Assembly (NCBI RefSeq): GCF_036898095.1
Contig: NC_090729.1
Location: forward strand, 77,100,890-77,164,889
Length of the DNA stretch: 64,000 nucleotides
Source of the DNA: Palaemon carinicauda
Lineage: Eukaryota; Arthropoda; Malacostraca; Decapoda; Palaemonidae
Direction: 5' to 3'
Part shown: one piece after another, positions 21,428-36,400 of the stretch
Position numbering within the stretch: the stretch's first letter is position 1
How the letters are laid out: every line of letters starts with the position of its first letter
The notes under the pieces: model-generated
The model's database searches: none
What the model was told of the DNA's origin: nothing
The model's input: only the letters and a program-made list of their open reading frames with translations
Program-made: the position numbers and the translations under genes

Positions 21428-22676
21428 TAACTCAAGGGGGCCGTCTGCTAAGGTGTTTGGCATAACAACTTTAAAAAATCGAAAATCGTTTTATTATTTC
21501 TATGTATGCAGAAACATATCGTACATGCTCTCCAGAAGTTTCAGCCAATTATCTTTACAAATAACTAAGATAAAGTGGTCTTCAAATGATGGTGTCATCC
21601 TTACTGCGTCGTCTGCATGACTGAGTTTGACAGAAACGTCTTTGCGTGTTCTTTTTTGCATTTATATAGTGATTTTTTTCACTTATATTTCGAAATTTCG
21701 TACGTCTGGCAGAGATGAAAGGCATTGGTAAAGGGTAGGTGAACGTAAACTATGATTTACGAAAAGAACAGCCAGAGTTTCCAAAGACTTATAGAAGTTA
21801 CGTTGCATGTGTGTTTGTTTACTTGTAGTTCATACGTACATTTTGTTTTCACAATGTCCTCTTGAACTTTATAGGAAGGCAAATGTTACCTAAGGTCAAA
21901 AAAAGAACAAAGAGTAAGCAGAGAGCAACAAAAAAGAACCAAAAAGAGAAGGAAACATGAAAAAGAGTATAAAGCTGGAACATTCTAACTTAAACTCTGG
22001 TAACAATGAGAGGCCGCTGGAAACTCATGACACCCTTACACCAAGTGTATTAGTAAACTTAGGGTTTAAACACCTCGTTTAGGGAGCCTTCATGTAGGAA
22101 TAAGCACAAAAAGTACAAAGTAAGGTTATCATAATAATGTTATCTCTATTTTTTTAAGAAAAAGGGGCAAAAATTTATGGCAAATCTTTCGGAGCTCATA
22201 ACTCAAAACATACTTATTCACACTTGGGTACATTTTTCTTACTTATTTATATTTAGATTTTAGAAAGAAATATATCATTGGAAAGCTGAATACAAATGAC
22301 ACAATTGCTTGTAAAAGAATTTTGATATTCCTTTTACTCTCTTTTTCATGATTATTTTATGTCTAGACGAAGAAAATTAAGAAAAAATTCATTAAAAAAA
22401 GAAAAAGGAAAATCGAAAATCTGTCACATAGAATTATTCAATTTATAGAGAAGTTTTGATGGTATGATTTTCAATACGATTGGTGTCATATTAGTGGAGA
22501 AAAATGTACCTAAAACATTTTTTTTAAATCATGATTTTTGTTAATAAATCAAAAAGTTTTTGATTAAATGACTTGAAATTTTTATATGATGAAGGTATCA
22601 TATATGTCTGAAACATATTGGAATGGTGTATTTTGAATAATTAGAAAAAAAATGGAGGACATAGCGGACGGTCCCC
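21428..22676. mobile_element. Non-autonomous DNA-transposon-like insertion in gypsy D
   Basis: Sequence colinear with gypsy integrase stops near 21428 and resumes near 22676. The insert begins CAAGGGGGCCGTCTGCTAAG and ends, read inward from the right, TTAAGGGGACCGTCCGCTAT, i.e. imperfect terminal inverted repeats of about 18 bp. Inside there is no long ORF, only AT-rich sequence. A clean target duplication could not be fixed; TTTAA/TTAA occurs at both junctions. A related terminus occurs at about 51606. Confidence 0.65.
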
Positions 22677-22679
22677 TTA

Positions 22680-24022
22680 AATATCTATGCAGCCTGAGGG
22701 ATGTAAAAGGCCATGAATGAAATCAAACACCTGTCAGTGCATAGGAGCAGGTATCCGTGGTCTAGGTCTACCAGTACTGACAACACAGAGGAGGGTGGCT
22801 TTGGAGTCGTTGAGTGGGACATCTTCCCAACGAGGGGATGTGCAGGATGTCCTACATACTTTGTAGTGCCACGATGAATAGTGGCCAATGTGTTTCTTGA
22901 CAGGGCATTGGCAATGTGATTCATTTTCCATTGAAAGGTGCAATTGTATTCAGCCATGGGAAAGAGATGTCGGTGTTGATGGGCGGACTAGGGGTTGGAC
23001 TGTTGAGTGATGGCGGGCACTAGAGGAATGTGGTCTGTGCGAATGATGAAGGGAGTACCTTCCAAGAAGTGAGGAAAGTGATGGGCAGCCAAGTGCACCG
23101 TCATCAATTCCCGGGCAAAGGTAGAGTACCCGGATCCCACCTTGAACAGTTTTCTAGTGAAGAAGGCCAATGGGTGGGGCGAGCTGTTGACTACCCTCTT
23201 GAGTACTGCGCCAATAGTGACGTCACTGGCATTGTTGGAGAGAAAGAGAGGTGCATATGGCACGGGGAAAGTGAGAGTTGCAATAGTTGATAAGACATTC
23301 TTTGCTTTGCAAAAGGCCTCTTCTTGATGGAGACCCCACTTCAAGTCTTTTGGCTTGCCCTTGATTGAGCTTAGAGGGGGACAAGAATGGAAGCGATGGC
23401 TGGCTACCTTCTCAAGGAGGGGGTGAACTCCTTCAGGGGTAATGCGGTGCCCTAAGAACGATACTTCGTTGGCGCTGGACTACAAGACCATTTTGTTGTA
23501 GGCGGTCGGTATAATGCTTAGGTAATGGAGGTGTTCCTCTTTGGTAGAAGAGAGCACAAGTATGTCGTCCACATAACATACACAGAAGGGAAGGTCCACT
23601 AAGAAGGTATCCATGAGATGTTGAAAAGTGGCCCCAGCATTATGAAGGCCAAAGCAGAAGTAATTAAAGGTGTATGTACGGAAGGGGGTGGGATTGCCAG
23701 TCTTGGGGATGTCTTTTGGGTTCATGGGCACCTTTTGATACCCCTTCAGGAAGAAGAGGGTGGAGAAAATCTTCGTTTTGTGCAAGTAGGTCACATCAGC
23801 AATATCTGGGAGGGTTAGTAATCCAGTTCTGTGTGTATGTTAAAGTGCCTATAATCGCACCATGTTTGAGGGTGGCGACCATGGGCTTGAGGTCTTTTGG
23901 CCAAGGCCCATTTCTTCCATTTTGCCAAACGTTTGTTTAAAGGCTGCCAAACAATCCAGTGCTAAACTCATGAAACTGGCAAATATTGGGGCCCCTGTTG
24001 TCTTGATATAGTGATGAATACA
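22680..24022 (-). pseudogene. pol: RT and RNase H part of pol, gypsy D
   Basis: On the reverse strand: RT fingers ([18 protein letters not shown]), KIFSTLFFLKGYQKVPMNPK, GLHNAGATFQHLMD, and the catalytic YVDD in FCVCYVDDILVLSS (near 23575-23560). RNase H is at 23344-22988, with STFARELMTVHLA (the DRE Asp replaced by Ala) and IIRTDHIPLV. The frame is broken by several indels between these parts. The active-site change in RNase H would be inactivating even without the frameshifts. Confidence 0.85.
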
Positions 24023-24034
24023 TATACTGTTTAT

Positions 24035-25509
<1,475 letters not shown>

Positions 25510-27989
25510 CTTAGTTTTCTGTTGCTAAGTTATTTCATGAGGCCACCAAGGGCTCTAGGAACTTCTAGTTTTCTTTTGCCTAGTTATTTCATAAGACCGA
25601 CAAGGGCTGCAGGAACTTCTAGTTTTCTGTTGCCTAGTTATTTCATGAGACCGACAAGGGCTCTAGGAACTTCTAATTTTCTGTTGCCTAGTTATTTCAT
25701 AAGACCGAAAAGGGCTGCAGGAACTTCTAGTTTTCTGTTGCCTAGTTATTTCATGAGACCGACAAGGGCTGCAGGAACTTATAGTTTTCTGTTGCCTAGT
25801 TATTTCATGAGACCGACAAGGGCTGCAAGAACTTCTAGTTTTCTGTTGCCTAGTTATTTCATGAGACCGACAAGGGCTCTAAGAACTTCTAGTTTTCTGT
25901 TGCCTAGTTATTTCATGAAACCGACGAGGCCTGCAGGAACTTCTAGTTTTCTGTTGCCTAGTTATTTCATGAGACCGACAAGGGCTCTAGGAACTTCTAG
26001 TTTTCTGTTGCCTAGTTATTTCATGAAATCGACGAGGGCTGCAGGAACTTATAGTTTTCTGTTGCCTAGTTATTTCATGAGACCGACAAGGGCTCTAAGA
26101 ACTTCTAGTTTTCTGTTGCCTAGTTATTTCATGAAACCGACGAGGGCTGCAGGAACTTCTAGTTTTCTGTTGCCTAGTTATTTCATGAGACCGACAAGGG
26201 CTCTAAGAACTTCTAGTTTTCTGTTGCCTAGTTATTTCATGAAACCGACGAGGGCTGCAGGAACTTATAGTTTCTGTTGCCTAGTTATTTCATGAGACCG
26301 ACAAGGGCTGCAAGAACTTCTAGTTTTCTGTTGCCTAGTTATTTCATGAGACCGACAAGGGCTCTAGGAACTTCTAGTTTTCTGTTGCCTAGTTATTTCA
26401 TGAGACCGACGAGGGCTGCAGGAACTTCTAGTTTTCTGTTGCCTAGTTATTTCATGAGACCGACGAGGGCTGCAGGAACTTATAGTTTTCTGTTGCCTAG
26501 TTATTTCATGAGACCGACGAGGGCTGCAGGAACTTATAGTTTTCTGTTGCCTAGTTATTTCATGAGACCGACGAGGGCTGCAGGAACTTATAGTTTTCTG
26601 TTGCCTAGTTATTTCATGAGACCGACAAGGGCTGCAGGAACTTATAGTTTTCTGTTGCCTAGTTATTTCATGAGACCGACAAGGGCTGCAGGAACTTATA
26701 GTTTTCTGTTGCCTAGTTATTTCATGAGACCGACAAGGGCTCTAGGAACTTCTAGTTTTCTGTTGCCTAGTTATTTCATGAGACCAAAAAGGACTGCAGG
26801 AACTTATAGTTTTCTGTTGCCTAGTTATTTCATGAGACCGACAAGGGCTCTAGGAACTTCTAGTTTTCTGTTGCCTAGTTATTTCATGAGACCGACAAGG
26901 GCTGCAGGAACTTATAGTTTTCTGTTGCTAAGTTACTTCATGAGGCCACCAAGGGCTCTAGGAACTTCTAGTTTTCTGTTGCCTAGTTATTTCATTAGAC
27001 CGACAAGGGCTCTAGGAACTTCTAGTTTTCTGTTGCCTAGTTATTTCATAAGACCGAAAAGGGCTCTAGGAACTTCTAGTTTTCTGTTGCCTAGTTATTT
27101 CATGAGACCGACAAGGGCTGCAGGAACTTATAGTTTTCTGTTGCCTAGTTATTTCATTAGACCGACAAGGGCTCTAGGAACTTCTAGTTTTCTGTTGCCT
27201 AGTTATTTCATGAGACCGACAAGGGCTGCAGGAACTTCTAGTTTTCTGTTGCTAAGTTACTTCATGAGGCCACCAAGGGCTCTAGGAACTTCTAGTTTTC
27301 TGTTGCCTAGATATTTCATGAGACCGACAAGGGCTGCAGGAACTTCTAGTTTTCTGTTGCCTAGTTATTTCATGAGACCGACAAGGGCTGCAGGAACTTC
27401 TAGTTTTCTGTTGCCTAGTTATTTCATGAGACCGACAAGGGCTCTAGGAACTTCTAGTTTTCTGTTGCTAAGTTATTTCATAAGGCCACCAAGGGCTCTA
27501 GGAACTTCTAGTTTTCTGTTGCTAAGTTATTTCATGAGACCAACAAGGGTTCTAGGAACTTCTAGTTTTTTGTTGCTAAGTTATTTCATGAGACCGACAA
27601 GGGCTGCAGGAACTTCTAGTTTTCTGTTGCCTAGTTATTTCATGAGACCGACAAGGGCTCTAGGAACTTCTAGTTTTCTGTTGCCTAGTTATTTCATGAG
27701 ACCGACAAGGGCTGCAGGAACTTCTAGTTTTCTGTTGCTAAGTTATTTCATGAGGCCACCAAGGGCTCTAGGAACTTCTAGTTTTCTGTTGCCTAGTTAT
27801 TTCATGAGACCGACAAGGGCTGCAGGAACTTCTAGTTTTCTGTTGCCTAGTTATTTCATGAGACCGACAAGGGCTGCAGGAACTTCTAGTTTTCTGTTGC
27901 TTAGTTATTTCATGAGACCGACAAGGGCTCTAGGAACTTCTAGTTTTCTGTTGCCTAGTTATTTCATGAGACCGACAAGGGCTGCAGGA

Positions 27990-30900
27990 ACTTCTAGTTT
28001 TCTGTTGCTAAGTTATTTCATGAGGCCACCAAGGGCTCTAGGAACTTCTAGTTTTCTGTTGCCTAGTTATTTCATGAGACCGACAAGGGCTGCAGGAACT
28101 TCTAGTTTTCTGTTGCCTAGTTATTTCATGAGACCGACAAGGGCTGCAGGAACTTCTAGTTTTCTGTTGCTAAGTTATTTCATGAGGCCAAAAAGGGCTC
28201 TAGGAACTTCTAGTTTTCTGTTGCCTAGTTATTTCATGAGACCGACAAGGGCTGCAAGAACTTCTAGTTTTCTGTTGCCTAGTTATTTCATGAGACCGTC
28301 AATGGCTGCAGGAACTTCTAGTTTTCTGTTGCTAAGTTATTTCATGAGGCCACCAAGGGCTCTAGGAACTTCTAGTTTTCTGTTGCTAAGTTATTTCATG
28401 AGACCGACAAGGGCTGCAGGAACTTCTAGTTTTCTGTTGCCTAGTTATTCCATGAGACCGACAAGGGCTCTATGAACTTCTATTTTTCTGTTGCTAAGTT
28501 ATTTCATGAGGCCACCAAGGGCTCTAGGAACTTCTAATTTTCTGTTGCCTAGTTATTTCATGAGACCGACAAGGGCTGCAGGAACTTCTAGTTTTCTATT
28601 GCCTAGTTATTTCATGAGACCGACAAGGGCTCTAGGAACTTCTAGTTTTCTGTTGCTAAGTTATTTCATGAGGCCACCAAGGGCTCTAGGAACTTCTAGT
28701 TTTCTGTTGCCTAGTTATTTCATGAGACCGACAAGGGCTGCAAGAACTTCTAGTTTTCTGTTGCCTAGTTATTTCATGAGACCGACAAGGGCTGCAGGAA
28801 CTTCTAGTTTTCTGTTGCCTAGTTATTTCATGAGACCGAAAAGGGCTGCAGGAACTTCTAGTTTTCTGTTGCTAAGTTATTTCATGAGGCCACCAAGGGC
28901 TCTAGGAAGTTCTAGTTTTCTGTTGCCTAGTTATTTCATGAGACCGACAAGGGCTGCAGGAACTTCTAGTTTTCTGTTGCCTAGATATTTCATGAGACCG
29001 ACAAGGGCTGCAGGAACTTCTAGTTTTCTGTTGCCTAGTTATTTCATGAGACCGACAAGGGCTGCAGGAACTTCTAGTTTTCTGTTGCCTAGTTATTTCA
29101 TGAGACCGACAAGGGCTCTAGGAACTTCTAGTTTTCTGTTGCTAAGTTATTTCATGAGGCCACCAAGGGCTCTAGGAACTTCTAGTTTTCTGTTGCTAAG
29201 TTATTTCATGAGACCGACAAGGGCTGCAGGAACTTCTAGTTTTCTGTTGCTAAGTTATTTCATGAGACCGACAAGGGCTGCAGGAACTTCTAGTTTTCTG
29301 TTGCCTAGTTATTTCATGAGACCGACAAGGGCTCTAGGAACTTCTAGTTTTCTGTTGCTAAGTTATTTCATGAGACCGACAAGGGCTGCAGGAACTTCTA
29401 GTTTTCTGTTGCCTAGTTATTTCATGAGACCGACAAGGGCTGCAGGAACTTCTAGTTTTCTGTTGCTAAGTTATTTCATGAGGCCACCAAGGGCTCTAGG
29501 AACTTCTAGTTTTCTGTTGCCTAGTTATTTCATGAGACCGACAAGGGCTGCAGGAACTTCTAGTTTTCTGTTGCCTAGTTATTTCATGAGACCGACAAGG
29601 GCTCTAGGAACTTCTAGTTTTCTGCTGCCTAGTTATTTCATGAGACCGACAAGGGCTGCAGGAACTTCTAGTTTTCTGTTGCTAAGTTATTTCATGAGGC
29701 CACCAAGGGCTCTAGGAACTTCTAGTTTTCTGTTGCTAAGTTATTTCATGAAACCGACAATGGCTGCAGGAACTTCTAGTTTTCTGTTGCCTAGTTATTT
29801 CATGAGACCGACAAGGGCTCTAGGAACTTCTAATTTTCTGTTGCCTAGTTATTTCATGAGACCGACAAGGGCTCTAAGAACTTCTAGTTTTCTGTTGCTA
29901 AGTTATTTCATGAGACCGACAAGGGCTCTAGGAACTTCTAGTTTTCTGTTGCTAAGTTAATTCATGAGACCGACAAGGGCTTTAGGAACTTCTAGTTTTC
30001 TGTTGCCTAGTTATTTCATGAGACCGACAAGGGCTCTAGGAACTTCTAGTTTTCTGTTGCCTAGTTATTTCATGAGACCGACAAGGGCTGCAGGAACTTC
30101 TAGTTTTCTGTTGCTAAGTTATTTCATGAGGCCACCAAGGGCTCTAGGAACTTTTAGTTTTCTGTTGCCTAGTTATTTCATGAGACCGACAAGGGCTGCA
30201 GGAACTTCTAGTTTTCTGTTGCCTAGTTATTTCATGAGACCGACAAGGGCTGCAGGAACTTCTAGTTTTCTGTTGTTTAGTTATTTCATGAGACCGACAA
30301 GGGCTCTAGGAACTTCTAGTTTTCTGTTGCCTAGTTATTTCATGAGACCGACAAGGGCTGCAGGAACTTCTAGTTTTCTGTTGCTAAGTTATTTCATGAG
30401 GCCACCAAGGGCTCTAGGAACTTCTAGTTTTCTGTTGCTAAGTTATTTCATGAGACCGACAAGGGCTGCTGGAACTTCTAGTTTTCTGTTGCCTAGTTAT
30501 TTCATGAGACCGACAAGGGCTGCAGGAACTTCTAGTTTTCTGTTGCCTAGTTATTTCATGAGACCGACAAGGGCTGCAGGAACTTCTAGTTTTCTGTTGC
30601 TAAGTTATTTCATGAGGCCACCAAGGGCTCTAGGAACTTCTAGTTTTCTGTTGCTAAGTTATTTCATGAGACCGACAAGGGCTGCAGGAACTTCTAGTTT
30701 TCTGTTGCCTAGTTATTTCATGAGACCGACAAGGGCTGCAGGAACTTCTAGTTTTCTGTTGCTAAGTTATTTCATGAGGCCAAAAAGGGCTCTAGGAACT
30801 TCTAGTTTTCTGTTGCCTAGTTATTTCATGAGACCGACAAGGGCTGCAAGAACTTCTAGTTTTCTGTTGCCTAGTTATTTCATGAGACCGACAATGGCTG

Positions 30901-33400
30901 CAGGAACTTCTAGTTTTCTGTTGCTAAGTTATTTCATGAGGCCACCAAGGGCTCTAGGAACTTCTTGTTTTCTGTTGCTAAGTTATTTCATGAGACCGAC
31001 AAGGGCTGCAGGAACTTCTAGTTTTCTGTTGCCTAGTTATTTCATGAGACCGACAAGGGCTCTAGGAACTTCTAGTTTTCTGTTGCTAAGTTATTTCATG
31101 AGGCCACCAAGGGCTCTAGGAACTTCTGATTTTCTGTTGCCTAGTTATTTCATGAGACCGACAAGGGCTGCAAGAACTTCTAGTTTTCTGTTGCCTAGTT
31201 ATTTCATGAGACCGACAAGGGCTGCAAGAACTTCTAGTTTTCTGTTGCCTAGTTATTTCATGAGACCGACAAGGGCTCTATGAACTTCTAGTTTTCTGTT
31301 GCTAAGTTATTTCATGAGGCCACCAAGGGCTCTAGGAACTTCTAATTTTCTGTTGCCTAGTTATTTCATGAGACCGACAAGGGCTGCAGGAACTTCTAGT
31401 TTTCTGTTGCCTAGTTATTTCATGAGACCGACAAGGGCTCTAGGAACTTCTAGTTTTCTGTTGCTAAGTTATTTCATGAGGCCACCAAGGGCTCTAGGAA
31501 CTTCTGATTTTCTGTTGCCTAGTTATTTCATGAGACCGACAAGGGCTGCAAGAACTTCAAGTTTTCTGTTGCCTAGTTATTTCATGAGACCGACAAGGGC
31601 TGCAGGAACTTCTAGTTTTCTGTTGCCTAGTTATTTCATGAGACCGACAAGGGCTGCAGGAACTTCTAGTTTTCTGTTGCTAAGTTATTTCATGAGGCCA
31701 CCAAGGGCTCTAGGAACTTCTAGTTTTCTGTTGCCTAGTTATTTCATGAGACCGACAAGGGCTGCAGGAACTTCTAGTTTTCTGTTGCCTAGATATTTCA
31801 TGAGACCGACAAGGGCTGCAGGAACTTCTAGTTTTCTGTTGCCTAGTTATTTCATGAGACCGACAAGGGCTGCAGGAACTTCTAGTTTTCTGTTGCCTAG
31901 TTATTTCATGAGACCGACAAGGGCTGCAGGAACTTCTAGTTTTCTGTTGCTAAGTTATTTCATGAGGCCACCAAGGGCTCTAGGAACTTCTAGTTTTCTG
32001 TTGCTAAGTTATTTCATGAGACCGACAAGGGCTGCAGGAACTTCTAGTTTTCTGTTGCTAAGTTATTTCATGAGACCGACAAGGGCTGCAGGAACTTCTA
32101 GTTTTCTGTTGCCTAGTTATTTCATGAGACCGACAAGGGCTCTAGGAACTTCTAGTTTTCTGTTGCTAAGTTATTTCATGAGACCGACAAGGGCTGCAGG
32201 AACTTCTAGTTTTCTGTTGCCTAGTTATTTCATGAGACCGACAAGGGCTGCAGGAACTTCTAGTTTTCTGTTGCTAAGTTATTTCATGAGGCCACCAAGG
32301 GCTCTAGGAACTTCTACTTTTCTGTTGCCTAGTTATTTCATGAGACCGACAAGGGCTGCAGGAACTTCTAGATTTCTGTTGCCTAGTTATTTCATGAGAC
32401 CGACAAGGGCTGCAGGAACTTCTAGTTTTCTGTTGCCTAGTTATTTCATGAGACCGACAAGGGCTCTAGGAACTTCTAGTTTTCTGTTGCCTAGTTATTT
32501 CATGAGACCGACAAGGGCTGCAGGAACTTCTAGTTTTCTGTTGCTAAGTTATTTCATGAGGCCACCAAGGGCTCTAGGAACTTCTAGTTTTCTGTTGCTA
32601 AGTTATTTCATGAGACCGACAATGGCTGCAGGAACTTCTAGTTTTCTGTTGCCTAGTTATTTCATGACACCGACAAGGGCTGCAGGAACTTCTAGTTTTC
32701 TGTTGCTAAGTTATTTCATGAGGCCACCAAGGGCTCTAGGAACTTTGTCGCAGGAACTTCTAGTTTTCTGTTGCCTAGTTATTTCATGAGACCGACAAAG
32801 GGCTGCAGGAACTTCTAGTTTTCTGTTGCCTAGTTATTTCATGAGACCGACAAGGGTTGCAGGAACTTCTAGTTTTCTGTTGCTAAGTTATTTCATGAGG
32901 CCACCAAGGGCTCTAGGAACTTCTAGTTTTCTGTTGCCTAGTTATTTCATAAGACCGAAAAGGGCTGCAGGAACATCTAGTTTTCTGTTGCCTAGTTATT
33001 TCATGAGACCGACAAGGGCTGCAGGAACTTATAGTTTTCTGTTGCCTAGTTATTTCATGAGACCGACAAGGGCTGCAGGAACTAGTTTTCTGTTGCCTAG
33101 TTATTTCATGAGACCGACAAGGGCTGCAGGAACTTCTAATTTTCTGTTGCCTAGTTTTTTCATGAGACTGACAAGGGCTGCAGGAATTTCTAGTTTTCTG
33201 TTGCCTAGTTATTTCATGAGGCCACCAAGGGCTCTAGGAACTTCTAGTTTTCTGTTGCCTAGTTATTTCATGAGACCGACAAGGGCTGCAGGAACTTCTA
33301 GTTTTCTGTTGCCTAGTTATTTCATGAGACCGACAAGGGCTCTAGGAACTTCTAGTTTTCTGTTGCCTAGTTATTTCATGAGACCGACAAGGGCTGCAGG
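27990..33400 (+). repeat. Higher-order block, copy 1 (about 100 units)
   Basis: Unit order and private variants of 27,990-31,470 recur 5412 bp further on. The same landmarks reappear: the TGA at 28473, the TAA at 29958, the TGA at 31281, and a 14-bp extra segment with TGTCGCAGG at about 32745. 5412 equals 100 units plus 15 bp of insertions minus 3 bp of deletion, so the period is about 100 units. Confidence 0.85.
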
Positions 33401-36400
33401 AACTTCTAGTTTTCTGTTGCTAAGTTATTTCATGAGGCCACCAAGGGCTCTAGGAACTTCTAGTTCTCTGTTGCCTAGTTATTTCATGAGACCGACAAGG
33501 GCTGCAGGAACTTCTAGTTTTCTGTTGCCTAGTTATTTCATGAGACCGACAAGGGCTGCAGGAACTTCTAGTTTTCTGTTGCTAAGTTATTTCATGAGGC
33601 CAAAAAGGGCTCTAGGAACTTCTAGTTTTCTGTTGCCTAGTTATTTCATGAGACCGACAAGGGCTGCAAGAACTTCTAGTTTTCTGTTGCCTAGTTATTT
33701 CATGAGACCGTCAATGGCTGCAGGAACTTCTAGTTTTCTGTTGCTAAGTTATTTCATGAGGCCACCAAGGGCTCTAGGAACTTCTAGTTTTCTGTTGCTA
33801 AGTTATTTCATGAGACCGACAAGGGCTGCAGGAACTTCTAGTTTTCTGTTGCCTAGTTATTCCATGAGACCGACAAGGGCTCTATGAACTTCTATTTTTC
33901 TGTTGCTAAGTTATTTCATGAGGCCACCAAGGGCTCTAGGAACTTCTAATTTTCTGTTGCCTAGTTATTTCATGAGACCGACAAGGGCTGCAGGAACTTC
34001 TAGTTTTCTATTGCCTAGTTATTTCATGAGACCGACAAGGGCTCTAGGAACTTCTAGTTTTCTGTTGCTAAGTTATTTCATGAGGCCACCAAGGGCTCTA
34101 GGAACTTCTAGTTTTCTGTTGCCTAGTTATTTCATGAGACCGACAAGGGCTGCAAGAACTTCTAGTTTTCTGTTGCCTAGTTATTTCATGAGACCGACAA
34201 GGGCTGCAGGAACTTCTAGTTTTCTGTTGCCTAGTTATTTCATGAGACCGAAAAGGGCTGCAGGAACTTCTAGTTTTCTGTTGCTAAGTTATTTCATGAG
34301 GCCACCAAGGGCTCTAGGAAGTTCTAGTTTTCTGTTGCCTAGTTATTTCATGAGACCGACAAGGGCTGCAGGAACTTCTAGTTTTCTGTTGCCTAGATAT
34401 TTCATGAGACCGACAAGGGCTGCAGGAACTTCTAGTTTTCTGTTGCCTAGTTATTTCATGAGACCGACAAGGGCTGCAGGAACTTCTAGTTTTCTGTTGC
34501 CTAGTTATTTCATGAGACCGACAAGGGCTCTAGGAACTTCTAGTTTTCTGTTGCTAAGTTATTTCATGAGGCCACCAAGGGCTCTAGGAACTTCTAGTTT
34601 TCTGTTGCTAAGTTATTTCATGAGACCGACAAGGGCTGCAGGAACTTCTAGTTTTCTGTTGCTAAGTTATTTCATGAGACCGACAAGGGCTGCAGGAACT
34701 TCTAGTTTTCTGTTGCCTAGTTATTTCATGAGACCGACAAGGGCTCTAGGAACTTCTAGTTTTCTGTTGCTAAGTTATTTCATGAGACCGACAAGGGCTG
34801 CAGGAACTTCTAGTTTTCTGTTGCCTAGTTATTTCATGAGACCGACAAGGGCTGCAGGAACTTCTAGTTTTCTGTTGCTAAGTTATTTCATGAGGCCACC
34901 AAGGGCTCTAGGAACTTCTAGTTTTCTGTTGCCTAGTTATTTCATGAGACCGACAAGGGCTGCAGGAACTTCTAGTTTTCTGTTGCCTAGTTATTTCATG
35001 AGACCGACAAGGGCTCTAGGAACTTCTAGTTTTCTGCTGCCTAGTTATTTCATGAGACCGACAAGGGCTGCAGGAACTTCTAGTTTTCTGTTGCTAAGTT
35101 ATTTCATGAGGCCACCAAGGGCTCTAGGAACTTCTAGTTTTCTGTTGCTAAGTTATTTCATGAAACCGACAATGGCTGCAGGAACTTCTAGTTTTCTGTT
35201 GCCTAGTTATTTCATGAGACCGACAAGGGCTCTAGGAACTTCTAATTTTCTGTTGCCTAGTTATTTCATGAGACCGACAAGGGCTCTAAGAACTTCTAGT
35301 TTTCTGTTGCTAAGTTATTTCATGAGACCGACAAGGGCTCTAGGAACTTCTAGTTTTCTGTTGCTAAGTTAATTCATGAGACCGACAAGGGCTTTAGGAA
35401 CTTCTAGTTTTCTGTTGCCTAGTTATTTCATGAGACCGACAAGGGCTCTAGGAACTTCTAGTTTTCTGTTGCCTAGTTATTTCATGAGACCGACAAGGGC
35501 TGCAGGAACTTCTAGTTTTCTGTTGCTAAGTTATTTCATGAGGCCACCAAGGGCTCTAGGAACTTTTAGTTTTCTGTTGCCTAGTTATTTCATGAGACCG
35601 ACAAGGGCTGCAGGAACTTCTAGTTTTCTGTTGCCTAGTTATTTCATGAGACCGACAAGGGCTGCAGGAACTTCTAGTTTTCTGTTGTTTAGTTATTTCA
35701 TGAGACCGACAAGGGCTCTAGGAACTTCTAGTTTTCTGTTGCCTAGTTATTTCATGAGACCGACAAGGGCTGCAGGAACTTCTAGTTTTCTGTTGCTAAG
35801 TTATTTCATGAGGCCACCAAGGGCTCTAGGAACTTCTAGTTTTCTGTTGCTAAGTTATTTCATGAGACCGACAAGGGCTGCTGGAACTTCTAGTTTTCTG
35901 TTGCCTAGTTATTTCATGAGACCGACAAGGGCTGCAGGAACTTCTAGTTTTCTGTTGCCTAGTTATTTCATGAGACCGACAAGGGCTGCAGGAACTTCTA
36001 GTTTTCTGTTGCTAAGTTATTTCATGAGGCCACCAAGGGCTCTAGGAACTTCTAGTTTTCTGTTGCTAAGTTATTTCATGAGACCGACAAGGGCTGCAGG
36101 AACTTCTAGTTTTCTGTTGCCTAGTTATTTCATGAGACCGACAAGGGCTGCAGGAACTTCTAGTTTTCTGTTGCTAAGTTATTTCATGAGGCCAAAAAGG
36201 GCTCTAGGAACTTCTAGTTTTCTGTTGCCTAGTTATTTCATGAGACCGACAAGGGCTGCAAGAACTTCTAGTTTTCTGTTGCCTAGTTATTTCATGAGAC
36301 CGACAATGGCTGCAGGAACTTCTAGTTTTCTGTTGCTAAGTTATTTCATGAGGCCACCAAGGGCTCTAGGAACTTCTTGTTTTCTGTTGCTAAGTTATTT

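Larger units (their letters stand above)
20274..24022 (-). mobile_element. Ty3/gypsy element D, 5'-truncated, reverse strand
   Basis: Same subfamily as C. From right to left it has RT fingers (about 24020-23850), RT palm with YVDD, RNase H, integrase and the 3' LTR (20481-20274). The 5' LTR, gag and protease are missing; sequence beyond 24022 is an AT microsatellite. A foreign 1.25-kb segment (about 21428-22676) interrupts it between RNase H/spacer and integrase. Confidence 0.87.

Noticed and set aside
26277..28475. Long protein-coding gene with an 18-residue repeat
   Set aside because: Openness follows from a 54-bp unit with no stop in one frame. Stops and frameshifts recur along the array, and no start context, unique N-terminus or splice structure is visible. 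Kept only as a finding to test.
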